A stretch of 64,000 bases of DNA from Streptomyces sp. NBC_00341 (GTDB lineage: Bacteria > Actinomycetota > Actinomycetes > Streptomycetales > Streptomycetaceae). Shown here piece after piece: positions 44,202-53,580 of the stretch. Under the pieces are notes generated by a model. That model was given only the letters and a program-made list of their open reading frames with translations, was not told the origin of the DNA and did no database searches. The position numbers and the translations under genes were made by a program. Numbering within the stretch: position 1 is the first letter of the stretch; each line of letters starts with the position of its first letter. Location: positions 7,006,001 to 7,070,000 of the forward strand of contig NZ_CP108002.1 in the NCBI RefSeq assembly GCF_041435055.1. Direction: 5' to 3'.

Positions 44202-45053
44202 TCAGAAGAAGAGGCGGTAGGTGTTCCAGCCCGACGTCCCGATGATCACCTTGGGCTTGTACGGGGCTGCGGCCTTGCCGGTGCCCTTGTACAGGTAGAG
44301 CTCGCCCTTGGCGTTGCGGGCGACCAGGTCCGCGATGCCGTCCAGGTCGATGTCACCGGGCGCGAACACGGTGTTGTACTGGTTCCAGCCGCTGCCGATC
44401 CTGGTGCGCTTGGCGTACGGGGCGTGCTGGTTGCCGGTGCCCTTGTAGAGCCACAGGACGCCGGACTTGTCACGCGCGACGATGTCGCTCTTGCCGTCGC
44501 CGGTCAGGTCGCCGTTGCCGGCGATGTCGCTGTAGATGTTCCAGCCGGAGCCGACCTTGAGGCGCTTGGTGACCGTACCGTCGCCGTAGCCGAGGTAGAG
44601 GTACAGGTCGCCCTTGCCGTCGCGGCCCAGCAGGTCTCCGCCCTCGGCTCCGCCGAACTGGCCGGGGGACACCAGCTTGTTGTAGATGTCCCAGCCGTAG
44701 CCGATCTTCTTCGCCGCGGAGTTGTCGTTGGCGTAGTAGTGGATGTCGCCGTTGGTGCCGAGTTGCCAGCGGCCGTCCGCGACGTTGTCGGCGTTGTTGT
44801 CGACCCGGCCGAGGAACTTGACGTTCTTCCAGCCGGTGTCGAGCTGCACGCGCTTCTCGATGGCGCCGTTGCCGGTCGGGGTGTAGTAGTACGACGTGCC
44901 CGCGCTGTCCAGACCGGCGAGGCCGAACATGGGCGCGTCACCCGGCTCTGCGGCGAAGGCGGCGGTGCCGGTGCCGACGAGGGCCGCGGTTATCGCGGCG
45001 GCGGCGAGACGGGTGGCAGCCCGTCCGGGCCGACGGCCAGAAGTCTTGGCCAC
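44202..45053 (-). CDS. secreted FG-GAP/VCBS-repeat protein, copy 2
   Basis: A 283-aa paralogue of the gene at 43170, with signal peptide (LAAAAITAALVGTGTAAFA) and the same repeat blocks (GDLTGDGKSDIVARD, GDIDLDGIADLVARN) ending in KVIIGTSGWNTYRLFF. The GTG at 45053 follows GGAG by five bases. The N-terminal thirds of the two paralogues differ much more than the C-terminal two-thirds, suggesting that gene conversion acts on the repeats. Confidence 0.85.
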   Translation of the reverse strand: MAKTSGRRPGRAATRLAAAAITAALVGTGTAAFAAEPGDAPMFGLAGLDSAGTSYYYTPTGNGAIEKRVQLDTGWKNVKFLGRVDNNADNVADGRWQLGTNGDIHYYANDNSAAKKIGYGWDIYNKLVSPGQFGGAEGGDLLGRDGKGDLYLYLGYGDGTVTKRLKVGSGWNIYSDIAGNGDLTGDGKSDIVARDKSGVLWLYKGTGNQHAPYAKRTRIGSGWNQYNTVFAPGDIDLDGIADLVARNAKGELYLYKGTGKAAAPYKPKVIIGTSGWNTYRLFF

Positions 45054-45247
45054 GTGTTCTCCATGGGTGGTGGGACGAGGCGTGACGCGCCGCGGGATAC
45101 GGGGACACGCCACGGAATTGAGGGTGATCCTTTCACGAGTCCTCCACGTGTCCAAGGGTTTGGCGAAATGACGCCACCCCGGCATCTTCGCCCGGATATG
45201 CGGGTGTTGCGGGACCGGGCGCGGCGGGCGCCCCCGGTCCGGCCCGG

Positions 45248-46627
45248 TTACTTCCGGTGGGCCGCGATCAGCTGCCGGTACCAGCGGTAGCTGTCCTTCG
45301 GCGTGCGCTCCTGGGTGTCGTAGTCGACCCGGACGATCCCGAACCGCTTCGCGTACCCGAGCGCCCACTCGAAGTTGTCCAGCAGCGACCAGACGTAGTA
45401 GCCCCGGACGTCCACGCCCGCGTCCATCGCCGCCCGCAGCGCCGTCAGATGGGTGCGCAGGTACTCGACCCGGTCCGCGTCGCGCACCGAGCCGTCCGCG
45501 TCCACCGTGTCGGACTCCGCCGAGCCGTTCTCCGTGATGTGCACCGGCGGCAGCGCGTCCCCGTAGGTCTCCTTCAGCGCGGTCAGCAGATCGGTGAAGG
45601 ACTCCGGCACGACCGGCCAGCCCATCGCCGTCCGGCGGACGTCCGGGTACCGGCCCTCGCTGTACCGGTTGTCGGTGGCGACCCGCAGCGCGGGGTCGGG
45701 CTCGCGGTGCGGGGCGGCGGCGATGACGATCGGGCGGTAGTAGTTGATGCCCAGGAAGTCCATCGGCCGGGAGATCAGCTCCAGGTCGCCGTCCCGGCGG
45801 AAGTCCTGGGCGGTGATCAGCTCGCCCCAGGTGTCCGCCTCGGTGGCCGGGTAGCGGCCCGCAAGGATCGGCTCGGTCCACACCAGGTTGTGCTGGGTGT
45901 CCGCGCGGACCACGGCGGCCAGGTCGGCATCCGAATCGGTGGCCGGGACGTTGCGGTCGAGGTTGAGCGTGATGCCCGCCTCGCGCACCCCGGCCGCCCG
46001 CAGCTCCCTCATCGCCAGGCCGTGGCCGACCAGCAGGTGGTGCGCGGCGGCCAGCGCGCCGCGCCCCTCCTTCGCGCCGGGCGCGTGCCGGCCCACCGAG
46101 TAGCCGAGGAAGGCGCTGCACCAGGGCTCGTTGAGCGTGATCCAGCGCGGCACCCGGTCGCCCAGGTGCTCCGCCATGATCCCGGCGTACTCCCCGAACC
46201 GCTCCGCGGTCTCGCGCACCCGCCAGCCGCCCCGGTCCTCCAGCGCCTGGGGCAGGTCCCAGTGGTAGAGGGTGGCGGCCGGTTCGATGCCGGCTTCGAG
46301 GAGCGAGTCGACGAGCCGGGAGTAGAAGTCCAGCCCCTTGGGGTTGACGGCGCCGCCGCCGTCCGGCTGGACGCGCGACCAGGCGATGGAGAACCGGTAG
46401 GAGTCCACGCCCAGTTCGCGCAGCAGCGCCACGTCCTCTGGGTAGCGGTGGTAGTGGTCGCAGGCGACGTCACCGGTGTCACCGCCGTCGGTCTTCCCTG
46501 CCGTGTGGCTGTAGGTGTCCCAGATGGACGGACCTCGGCCGTCCTCCCGCACGGCGCCCTCGATCTGGTACGAGGCCGTGGCCGCGCCGAAGACGAAGCC
46601 GGGCGGGAACACGGGGAACTCACTCAT
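45248..46627 (-). CDS. GH1 beta-glucosidase
   Basis: A 459-aa cytosolic family 1 glycosidase: FVFGAATASYQIEGA, catalytic acid/base Glu in ITLNEPWCSA, nucleophile Glu in VHITENGSAE, and the glycone site WSLLDNFEWALGYAKRFG. It hydrolyses beta-linked glucosides. Start at ATG 46627, 13 bases after the permease stop, so it is the last gene of the xylA-lipoprotein-permease operon. No signal peptide; it acts on imported oligosaccharides. Confidence 0.93.
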   Translation of the reverse strand: MSEFPVFPPGFVFGAATASYQIEGAVREDGRGPSIWDTYSHTAGKTDGGDTGDVACDHYHRYPEDVALLRELGVDSYRFSIAWSRVQPDGGGAVNPKGLDFYSRLVDSLLEAGIEPAATLYHWDLPQALEDRGGWRVRETAERFGEYAGIMAEHLGDRVPRWITLNEPWCSAFLGYSVGRHAPGAKEGRGALAAAHHLLVGHGLAMRELRAAGVREAGITLNLDRNVPATDSDADLAAVVRADTQHNLVWTEPILAGRYPATEADTWGELITAQDFRRDGDLELISRPMDFLGINYYRPIVIAAAPHREPDPALRVATDNRYSEGRYPDVRRTAMGWPVVPESFTDLLTALKETYGDALPPVHITENGSAESDTVDADGSVRDADRVEYLRTHLTALRAAMDAGVDVRGYYVWSLLDNFEWALGYAKRFGIVRVDYDTQERTPKDSYRWYRQLIAAHRK

Positions 46628-46640
46628 GGGTACGCAGTCC

Positions 46641-47495
46641 TTACTTGACCGAGCCGCCGGTGATCCCGGCGGCGATGTACTTCTGCGACAGGACGAGCAG
46701 GACCGCCGCCGGGATCGCCGACAGGACGGACGCCGCCATGACGGAGCCCCAGTCACCGACATGGGCGCCGATGTACTGGTAGATGCCCAGCGTGATCGGC
46801 TTCACGTCGTCCGTGGTGTTCAGCGTCAGCGCGAACATGAAGTCGCTCCACGCGTACAGGAACGAGAACAGCCCTGCGGTGATCAGGGAGTTGCGGCTCA
46901 TCGGCAGCACGACCCGCACGAAGGTACGGAGCCGGCCCGCGCCGTCCACCTCGGCCGCCTCGATGACCTCGCGCGGGATGGCGACCATGAACGAACGCAT
47001 CAGCACGATGGCGAACGGGATACCGAGCGAGGCGTCGGCCAGCATCAGCCCGGCGTAGGAGTTGACCAGGCCCATGTCCACGTACGCGCTGTACAGGGCG
47101 TTGGCGATGACGATGCCCGGCACCATCTGGGTGATCAGGGTGGAGAAGACGATCGTCCTGGTGCCGCGCAGCCTGAACTGGGCGAGCCCGTAGGCGGCGG
47201 GCGCCGAGACGGCCAGGCAGATGACCACCGCGCCGAGCGCGACGGCCAGCGAGGTCAGCAGGTTGCGGCCCTGGTCCGTGACGGCCGAGCGGAAGCCCGA
47301 CAGGTCCAGGCTGTGCGGGAAGGGGCTGACCTCCAGCAGCCCGGACTCGGGCTGGAGCGCGGTGTTCACCATCCAGTACAGCGGGAACAGCATCACGCAC
47401 AGCACCACGACGCCGAAGACCGTGGCGCCCCAGCGCCGCTTCGGCCGGCCGGTGGAACGCGTGGGGGCGGCGGGGGTACGCACAGGGCTCGCCAT
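46641..47495 (-). CDS. carbohydrate ABC transporter permease (MalG-like)
   Basis: A 284-aa six-helix permease with the EAA loop IEAAEVDGAGRLRTFVRVVLP that contacts the ATPase. GAGGGG lies about 11 bases upstream of ATG 47495; a GTG at 47504 overlapping the previous stop is possible. Pairs with the permease at 47501. The operon has no ATPase, as is usual for Streptomyces sugar systems that share MsiK. Confidence 0.92.
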   Translation of the reverse strand: MASPVRTPAAPTRSTGRPKRRWGATVFGVVVLCVMLFPLYWMVNTALQPESGLLEVSPFPHSLDLSGFRSAVTDQGRNLLTSLAVALGAVVICLAVSAPAAYGLAQFRLRGTRTIVFSTLITQMVPGIVIANALYSAYVDMGLVNSYAGLMLADASLGIPFAIVLMRSFMVAIPREVIEAAEVDGAGRLRTFVRVVLPMSRNSLITAGLFSFLYAWSDFMFALTLNTTDDVKPITLGIYQYIGAHVGDWGSVMAASVLSAIPAAVLLVLSQKYIAAGITGGSVK

Positions 47496-47500
47496 GCCGG

Positions 47501-48457
47501 TCACTTCCCCTCGTTGCGGTTGGCCCGCAGGTAGAACACCGCGAAGACCGCGGAGATCAGGATCAGGATGTTGCCGACCACGGCGCCCGCCCCGAAGTCC
47601 AGCTGGACGAAGGAGTTCTGGTACGTGAGGGTGCCGAGCGTCTGCGTGGAGTCGGCGGGGCCGCCGTCGGTGAGCGCCAGGATCAGGTCGAGGACCTTCA
47701 CCGTCGACATGAAGCCGAGCACCAGCACCACGGTGATGACGGGCCGCAGCATCGGCAGCGTGATCGAGCGGAAGGTCCGCCAGGCGGAGGCGCCGTCGAG
47801 CGAGGCGGCCTCGTACAGCTCCTTGGGGACCTCCTGGAGACCGCCGTAGAGGATCACCATGTTGAACGGGATGCCGATCCAGATGTTCACCAGGACCACC
47901 GAGACCAGCGCCATTCCGGGGCTGGTCAGCCACGGGGTGTCGCCGAGCCCGACCATGCCGAGGAACGAGTTGAGGACGCCGGTGTCCTGGTCGAGGATGC
48001 GCCGCCAGACGACACCGGAGACGACCATCGGGACCAGCCACGGCAGCAGGATCAGCGACCGCAGGATGCCGTTGAGCGGGAAGCGGCGGCTGAAGAACAC
48101 CGCGAGGCCCAGACCGATGCAGAACTGCCCGATCAGCGAGCCGACGGTGAACAGGACGGTGTGCCACAGGGCCTTGCCGAAGAGCTCGTCGTTGAAGACG
48201 TTGCTCCAGTTGTCCGTTCCGTTGAACGGGGAGCTGCCCGTGAAGAACGTGGACGGCGAGTAGTCCTGGAAGCTCATCACGATGTTGCGGACGAGCGGAT
48301 AGCCGAAGAAGAGCGCCATGAAGATCACGGCGGGGGCGATGAAGCCCCACTGGGCGAGCCGCCTGCGGAGGCGGGCGCGCGCCGGGTTCGGTGGCTTCGC
48401 GGCCTTCTTGGTCACGGGCGCCGGAGCGGCGGCTGCGGAGACGGCGGTGGTCGACAT
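47501..48457 (-). CDS. carbohydrate ABC transporter permease (MalF-like)
   Basis: A 318-aa permease with an extended N-terminus, six helices starting at WGFIAPAVIFMALFFGYPL, and the EAA motif YEAASLDGASAWRTFRSITLP. Typical MalF-type partner that forms a heterodimer with the downstream permease. ATG at 48457, 12 bases after the lipoprotein stop. Confidence 0.92.
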   Translation of the reverse strand: MSTTAVSAAAAPAPVTKKAAKPPNPARARLRRRLAQWGFIAPAVIFMALFFGYPLVRNIVMSFQDYSPSTFFTGSSPFNGTDNWSNVFNDELFGKALWHTVLFTVGSLIGQFCIGLGLAVFFSRRFPLNGILRSLILLPWLVPMVVSGVVWRRILDQDTGVLNSFLGMVGLGDTPWLTSPGMALVSVVLVNIWIGIPFNMVILYGGLQEVPKELYEAASLDGASAWRTFRSITLPMLRPVITVVLVLGFMSTVKVLDLILALTDGGPADSTQTLGTLTYQNSFVQLDFGAGAVVGNILILISAVFAVFYLRANRNEGK

Positions 48458-48469
48458 GGTTCGGATACC

Positions 48470-49732
48470 TCAGTTCCCGCTCGTGGCGCGCTGCTGGGCG
48501 CGCTTGAGGGCGGCCTCGCTGGACTCGCCGGTCAGGGCGGACTGGAAGGCGCTCTGGAGCGCGAGGGAGACGGACGACCAGCCCGCGCCGAGCTTCGCGG
48601 TGCGCGAGCGGGCGGTGGCGACCTGGCCGGAGAGGGCGGCCAGCTCCGGGACCTTCTCGCGCCACACGGCGGCGGCCTTCTCGTTGGCCGGGACCATCCA
48701 GCTGTTGAGCGCGTAGGTGATCTGCTCCTGTTCGCCCGACATACAGCCGATGATCTTCGCCGACATCTTCTCCCGGGCGCCGTCACCGGTGTTGGGCACG
48801 GTCAGGATCCCGCCGCCCAGCGGCCCGACCGAGTCGTCCCCGGCCTTCGGTACCGGAATCCGGGCCATGCCCCAGTGCAGCGCCTTCTTGGTGTTGAGGG
48901 TCTCCACCTGCCACGGGCCGTTGATCATCATGGCGGCGTTGCCCGCCATGAACTGGTCGTTCACATCGGCCTGGGTCCAGTTGACCGTCGACTTGGACAG
49001 CGAGCGGTCCTTGAGCAGGCTCTTCCAGTAGTCCAGCGCCCCGGCCACCTGCGGGCTGTCGAGCTTCGTCTCGTCGCCGCCGTTGGACCACATGAACGGG
49101 GTGAACTGGAAGACCCCGTCCTCCGCGCCGCCCGCGCTGAGCGCCAGCCCGTACCGCTTGCCCGTGGTGAGCTTCTTCGCGGTCGACCGCATCTCGGCCC
49201 AGGTGGCGGGCACCTTCAGACCGGCCCGGTCGAGGGTGTCCTTGTTGTAGAACAGCGCCAGGGTGTTCACGGTGCGCGCCGCGCCGTAGTACGTCCCCTC
49301 GTACGAGCCGAAGTCGACGATCCCCCGGGGGATGTCGGTGGTGGTCAGCCCGAGGTCCTTCAGCGGGATCAGGCCGCCGGCCTCTGCGAACGTCGGCATC
49401 TCGGAGGCGTCCAGCTGAAGGACGTCGGGCAGCGACTTCGAGGACGCCATCCGCAGGGCCTTCGTCATCACCTGGGCGGCCGGGACGCTCTGCTGCTCGA
49501 TGGTCACCCCGAGCTGCTTGCCGCACCGGGCCAGCGTCTGGGCGTCCCAGCGGTGGTAGGACTCGTCGGTCGACGAGTTCATGACGGTGTACACATCCGG
49601 GTCCCGCTGCTGCCCGCAGCCGGACAGGACCGCGCCGCCGGCCAGCGCGGAGACGACGGTGAGCGGAACGATGACCCGCCGGTGGTGACGACGGCGCCGT
49701 TGGCGCAGGCCGTCCGGGGAAGGTGCTGTCAC
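48470..49732 (-). CDS. sugar-binding lipoprotein of the ABC transporter
   Basis: A 420-aa extracellular solute-binding protein, family 1. After a basic N-region the lipobox L-S-G-C places the lipidated Cys near residue 39. The mature part has SVPAAQVMTKALRMASSKSLPDVLQLDAS and FMAGNAAMMINGPW, typical of oligosaccharide receptors. GTG start with weak RBS, 68 bases after xylA. Genomic context suggests xyloglucan-derived or other xylose-containing oligosaccharides as ligand. Confidence 0.9.
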   Translation of the reverse strand: MTAPSPDGLRQRRRRHHRRVIVPLTVVSALAGGAVLSGCGQQRDPDVYTVMNSSTDESYHRWDAQTLARCGKQLGVTIEQQSVPAAQVMTKALRMASSKSLPDVLQLDASEMPTFAEAGGLIPLKDLGLTTTDIPRGIVDFGSYEGTYYGAARTVNTLALFYNKDTLDRAGLKVPATWAEMRSTAKKLTTGKRYGLALSAGGAEDGVFQFTPFMWSNGGDETKLDSPQVAGALDYWKSLLKDRSLSKSTVNWTQADVNDQFMAGNAAMMINGPWQVETLNTKKALHWGMARIPVPKAGDDSVGPLGGGILTVPNTGDGAREKMSAKIIGCMSGEQEQITYALNSWMVPANEKAAAVWREKVPELAALSGQVATARSRTAKLGAGWSSVSLALQSAFQSALTGESSEAALKRAQQRATSGN

Positions 49733-49800
49733 GAGGGTGCCCTTGGGTGGGAGGGGTACGAAGGAGTGCCCGCCGGCGGTGGCCGGACACCCCGGGGGCG

Positions 49801-50970
49801 TCAGCTGACGCCGAGCAGGTGCTCCATGGCGAGCTGGTCGAGGGCCTCGAACGCCATCGAGCGCTCGGCCGCGGCCGTCACGTCGAAGTCCTCGTACGCG
49901 GAGCGGTCGGCCAGCAGCCCGGCCACCCCGTCGGCGGCGGTGGGCCGCGCCAGCTCGTCCAGCCGGGAGGCGGCCAGCGCCTCCTTGACGGCGGGATCGG
50001 CGCGGAACGCCTGCGCGCGCTCCTTGAGGATCAGGTAGTTGCGCATGCAGTTCTTCGCGGACTCCCAGACCCCGTCGATGCCGTCGGTGCGCACCGGCTT
50101 GAAGTCGAAGTGCAGCGGGCCGCGGTAGTCCGAGTCCTCCAGCAGGTCGACGAGCCAGAAGGCCTGGCGCAGGTCACCGGCGCCGAAGCGGAGGTCCTGG
50201 TCGTACTTGATGCCGGACTGGCCGTTGAGGTCCAGGTGGAAGAGCTTGCCCGCCCAGATCGCCTGCGCGATGCCGTGCGCGAAGTTCAGCCCGGCCATCT
50301 GCTCGTGGCCGACCTCCGGGTTCACGCCGTACATCTCCGGGCGCTCCAGGCGCTCGATGAACGCCAGGGCGTGACCGACGGTCGGCAGCAGGATGTCCCC
50401 GCGCGGCTCGTTCGGCTTCGGCTCGATGGCGAACCGCAGGTCGTAGCCCTGCTCGACGACGTACTCCCCGAGCAGGTCGAACGCCTCCTTCATCCGGTCC
50501 AGCGCGAGACGGATGTCCTTCGCACCCCCCGACTCCGCACCCTCACGGCCACCCCACGCCACATACGTCTCAGCGCCCAGCTCGACCGCCAGATCGATGT
50601 TGCGGATCACCTTGCGCAGCGCGAACCGCCGCACATCACGGTCGTTCGACGTGAACCCGCCGTCCTTGAACACCGGGTGCGTGAACAGGTTCGTCGTGGC
50701 CATCGGGACCTTGAGGCCGGTGCGGTCCAGGGCGTCCTTGAAGCGCGTGACGATCGCGGCGCGCTCGGAGTCCGTCGAGCCGAAGGGGATCAGGTCGTCG
50801 TCGTGGAACGTCACACCGTACGCACCGAGTTCCGCGAGGCGCTCGACGGACTCGACCGGGTCCAGGGCTGGGCGGGTGGCGTCACCGAAGGGGTCGTTGC
50901 CGCGCCAGCCGACGGTCCAGAGCCCGAAGGTGAACCTGTCGGCGGGGGTGGGGGTGAAGCGGTTCGACAT
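49801..50970 (-). CDS. xylA: xylose isomerase
   Basis: A 389-aa class I xylose isomerase, converting D-xylose to D-xylulose. Catalytic His54 and Asp57 lie in GVTFHDDDL, metal ligands in [11 protein letters not shown] (Glu/Lys), [11 protein letters not shown] (Glu, His) and LDLNGQ (Asp). The length matches Streptomyces enzymes. ATG at 50970 after GAGG. It heads the transporter operon and diverges from the alpha-xylosidase; no xylulokinase gene is adjacent, unlike many xylAB loci. Confidence 0.97.
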   Translation of the reverse strand: MSNRFTPTPADRFTFGLWTVGWRGNDPFGDATRPALDPVESVERLAELGAYGVTFHDDDLIPFGSTDSERAAIVTRFKDALDRTGLKVPMATTNLFTHPVFKDGGFTSNDRDVRRFALRKVIRNIDLAVELGAETYVAWGGREGAESGGAKDIRLALDRMKEAFDLLGEYVVEQGYDLRFAIEPKPNEPRGDILLPTVGHALAFIERLERPEMYGVNPEVGHEQMAGLNFAHGIAQAIWAGKLFHLDLNGQSGIKYDQDLRFGAGDLRQAFWLVDLLEDSDYRGPLHFDFKPVRTDGIDGVWESAKNCMRNYLILKERAQAFRADPAVKEALAASRLDELARPTAADGVAGLLADRSAYEDFDVTAAAERSMAFEALDQLAMEHLLGVS

Positions 50971-51277
50971 TCTGCTGCCTCTTGTCGACATGCCCGGACA
51001 GCCGCGCTGCCGTACGAGCGATTTGTTTGCTGGCAGTACTAATACGCCATCCTGGCGCGGGTTTCTAGACCACCCCTGTGACACACCCGTCACGCAGAGG
51101 CAACGCGAGGACGAATTGTGAGGAATTGGGTCCCAGTCGGAGGCGGGGGTGAGGTGTGCGTTCGTGGACTGTCGAAGCGCTTCGAAAAACATTTGTTTTG
51201 TGTACGATCAAAATCTGGCTGACGGCGCAACCCCGAACCCACCTCCGTACCCCCCGTACCGGCTAAGGAAGACCCCC
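50971..51277. promoter_or_regulatory. divergent xylA/alpha-xylosidase control region
   Basis: A 307-base intergenic region holding two AT-richer patches, each with ATTTGTTT (near 51021 and 51191), one ahead of each gene, plus the LacI-type palindrome at 51172-51185. No ORF with coding character is visible. Confidence 0.6.
51172..51185. promoter_or_regulatory. perfect palindrome TCGAAGCGCTTCGA, LacI-family operator
   Basis: A 14-bp perfect palindrome with central GCGC, the layout of actinobacterial LacI-type operators such as the CebR box but with different flanks. It lies 92 bases ahead of the alpha-xylosidase gene and 201 ahead of xylA, so one repressor could control both. No LacI gene is adjacent. 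Confidence 0.65.
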
Positions 51278-53533
51278 ATGAAGTTCACCGACGGCTTCTG
51301 GCAGATGCGAGACGGTGTGGACGCCTCGTACGCCACCGACCTCCGTGACCTGCGGCTCGACGCCGACCGACTCACCGCCCACGCGGCCGTCAAGCGCGTG
51401 ACGCGGCGCGGTGACACGCTCAACGCGCCGCTGATCACCGTGGAGGCGTTCGCCCCCGCCGAAGGCGTCATCGGGGTCCGCGTCACCCACCTCGCGGGCA
51501 GACGCCGCCCCGGCCCGGAGTTCGCCCTGCCCGGCGCCACGGTGGACGCCACGGCCACCACGCGTGACGACGGCCGGGCCGCCGAACTCACCAGCGGCCC
51601 TCTCACCCTCCGGCTGCCCACAGAGGGCGACTTCGGTCTGGAGTTCCTCGACGCGGACGGCCGCCTGCTGACCGCCGCCGGACGCAAGGGCACCGCCTTC
51701 GCCACGGTGGCGGACGGCGGCCACCACATGCTCGCCCAGCTCGCGCTCGGCGTCGGCGAGACGATCCACGGCCTCGGCGAGCGGTTCACCCCGTACGTCA
51801 AGAACGGCCAAGTCGTCGACATGTGGCAGGCCGACGGCGGCACCAACAGCGAACAGGCGTACAAGAACGTCCCGTTCTACCTGTCCTCGCGCGGCTACGG
51901 CGTCTTCGTCAACCACCCGGGCAAGGTGTCCTTCGAGGTCGGCTCCGAGGCCGTCGGCCAGGTCCAGTTCAGCGTCGAGGACCAGGTCCTGGAGTACTTC
52001 GTCGTCGCGGGCCCCACGCCCAAGGACGTCCTCACCCGCTACACCGCGCTCACCGGCCGCCCGGCCCTGCCCCCGGCCTGGTCCTTCGGCCTCTGGCTCA
52101 CCACCTCGTTCACCACCGACTACGACGAGGCGACCGTCACCTCCTTCGTGGACGGCATGTCCGAGCGCGGCATCCCGCTCTCCGTCTTCCACTTCGACTG
52201 CTTCTGGATGCGCGAGTACCAGTGGTGCGACTTCGAATGGGACCCGCAGACCTTCCCGGACCCGGTCGGCATGCTCACCCGGCTCAAGGAGAAGGGGCTG
52301 CGGATCTGCGTCTGGATCAACCCGTACATCGCGCAGAAGAGCGCCCTGTACGCGGAGGGCGCGGACAAGGGCTACTTCGTCCGCACCCCCGAGGGCGACA
52401 TCTGGCAGTGGGACAAGTGGCAGGCAGGCATGGCGCTGGTCGACTTCACCGACCCCGAGGCCACCGCCTGGTTCCAGGCCAAGCTGAAGACCCTCCTCGA
52501 CCAGGGCGTCGACGGCTTCAAGACGGACTTCGGCGAGCGCATTCCCACCGACGTCGTCTGGCACGACGGCTCCGACCCGGAGCGGATGCACAACTACTAC
52601 ACGCACCTGTACAACAAGGCCGTCTTCGAACTCCTGGAGAAGGAGCGCGGCCAGGGCGAGGCGGTCCTGTTCGCCCGCTCCGCCACCGCGGGCGGCCAGC
52701 AGTTCCCCGTCCACTGGGGTGGCGACTGCTGGTCCTCCTTCGGCGCCATGGCCGAGTCCCTGCGCGGCGGCCTCTCGCTGAGCCTGTCCGGCTTCGGCTT
52801 CTGGAGCCATGACATCGGCGGCTTCGAGGGCACCCCGGACCCGGCGGTCTTCAAGCGCTGGCTCGCCTTCGGGCTGCTCTCCTCGCACAGTCGGCTGCAC
52901 GGCTCCTCGTCCTACCGGGTGCCGTGGGAGTTCGGGGACGAGGCGGTCGCGGTCGCCAAGCAGTTCACCGAGCTGAAGCACCGACTGATGCCCTACCTGT
53001 ACGGGGCGGCCGTCGAGGCCCACCGCACCGGCGTCCCCACCATGCGGCCCCTGCTGCTGGAGTTCCCCGACGACCCGGCCACCCGCACGGTGGACCGGCA
53101 GTACCTGCTCGGCCCCGACCTCCTGGTCGCCCCGGTCTTCAGCGAGGACGGGCAGGTCGAGTACTACGTCCCCGAGGGCACCTGGACCCACCTCCTGACC
53201 GGCGAGACCGTCACCGGACCCGGCTGGCACCGGGGCACCTACGGCTTCGACAGCCTCCCGCTCCTGGTCCGCCCCGGCGCGGTCCTGCCGCTCGGCGCGG
53301 ACTCCTCGCGCCCCGACGGCGACTGGACGCGGAACCTGGAGCTGCGCGTGTACGTCCCCGAAGGAACCGGCGACTTCACCCGCACGGTGACGGTCCCCGA
53401 CCTCACGGGCGCACCGGCCGCCACGTACGAACTGGTCCGTGCGGGCGGCACACTCCGCGTCACCTCGGACGCCGGTCTGCCGTACGAGGTCGTGGTCGTC
53501 GGCGACACGGCGCTGAACGTCGTCATGGGCTGA
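51278..53533 (+). CDS. yicI: GH31 alpha-xylosidase (YicI-like)
   Basis: A 751-aa cytosolic GH31 enzyme. The start MKFTDGFWQMRDGV and nucleophile segment GFKTDFGERIP (Asp417; Asp416 in E. coli YicI) are alpha-xylosidase hallmarks; the acid/base Asp is in HWGGDCWSS. It removes alpha-1,6-xylosyl residues from isoprimeverose and xyloglucan oligosaccharides. AAGGAAGA precedes the ATG. The divergent xylA takes the released xylose and the GH1 enzyme the remaining cello-type backbone, so the locus forms one pathway. Confidence 0.93.
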   Translation: MKFTDGFWQMRDGVDASYATDLRDLRLDADRLTAHAAVKRVTRRGDTLNAPLITVEAFAPAEGVIGVRVTHLAGRRRPGPEFALPGATVDATATTRDDGRAAELTSGPLTLRLPTEGDFGLEFLDADGRLLTAAGRKGTAFATVADGGHHMLAQLALGVGETIHGLGERFTPYVKNGQVVDMWQADGGTNSEQAYKNVPFYLSSRGYGVFVNHPGKVSFEVGSEAVGQVQFSVEDQVLEYFVVAGPTPKDVLTRYTALTGRPALPPAWSFGLWLTTSFTTDYDEATVTSFVDGMSERGIPLSVFHFDCFWMREYQWCDFEWDPQTFPDPVGMLTRLKEKGLRICVWINPYIAQKSALYAEGADKGYFVRTPEGDIWQWDKWQAGMALVDFTDPEATAWFQAKLKTLLDQGVDGFKTDFGERIPTDVVWHDGSDPERMHNYYTHLYNKAVFELLEKERGQGEAVLFARSATAGGQQFPVHWGGDCWSSFGAMAESLRGGLSLSLSGFGFWSHDIGGFEGTPDPAVFKRWLAFGLLSSHSRLHGSSSYRVPWEFGDEAVAVAKQFTELKHRLMPYLYGAAVEAHRTGVPTMRPLLLEFPDDPATRTVDRQYLLGPDLLVAPVFSEDGQVEYYVPEGTWTHLLTGETVTGPGWHRGTYGFDSLPLLVRPGAVLPLGADSSRPDGDWTRNLELRVYVPEGTGDFTRTVTVPDLTGAPAATYELVRAGGTLRVTSDAGLPYEVVVVGDTALNVVMG

Positions 53534-53553
53534 GCGGGTAGGCCGGCCCGATC

Positions 53554-53580
53554 CGTCACGGCGCCGGGGGCGCCGTGACG
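53554..53580. terminator. bidirectional hairpin between alpha-xylosidase and SDR
   Basis: CGTCACGGCGCC (53554-53565) and GGCGCCGTGACG (53569-53580) pair perfectly with a three-G loop. It overlaps the last codons of the minus-strand SDR gene. Confidence 0.75.
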
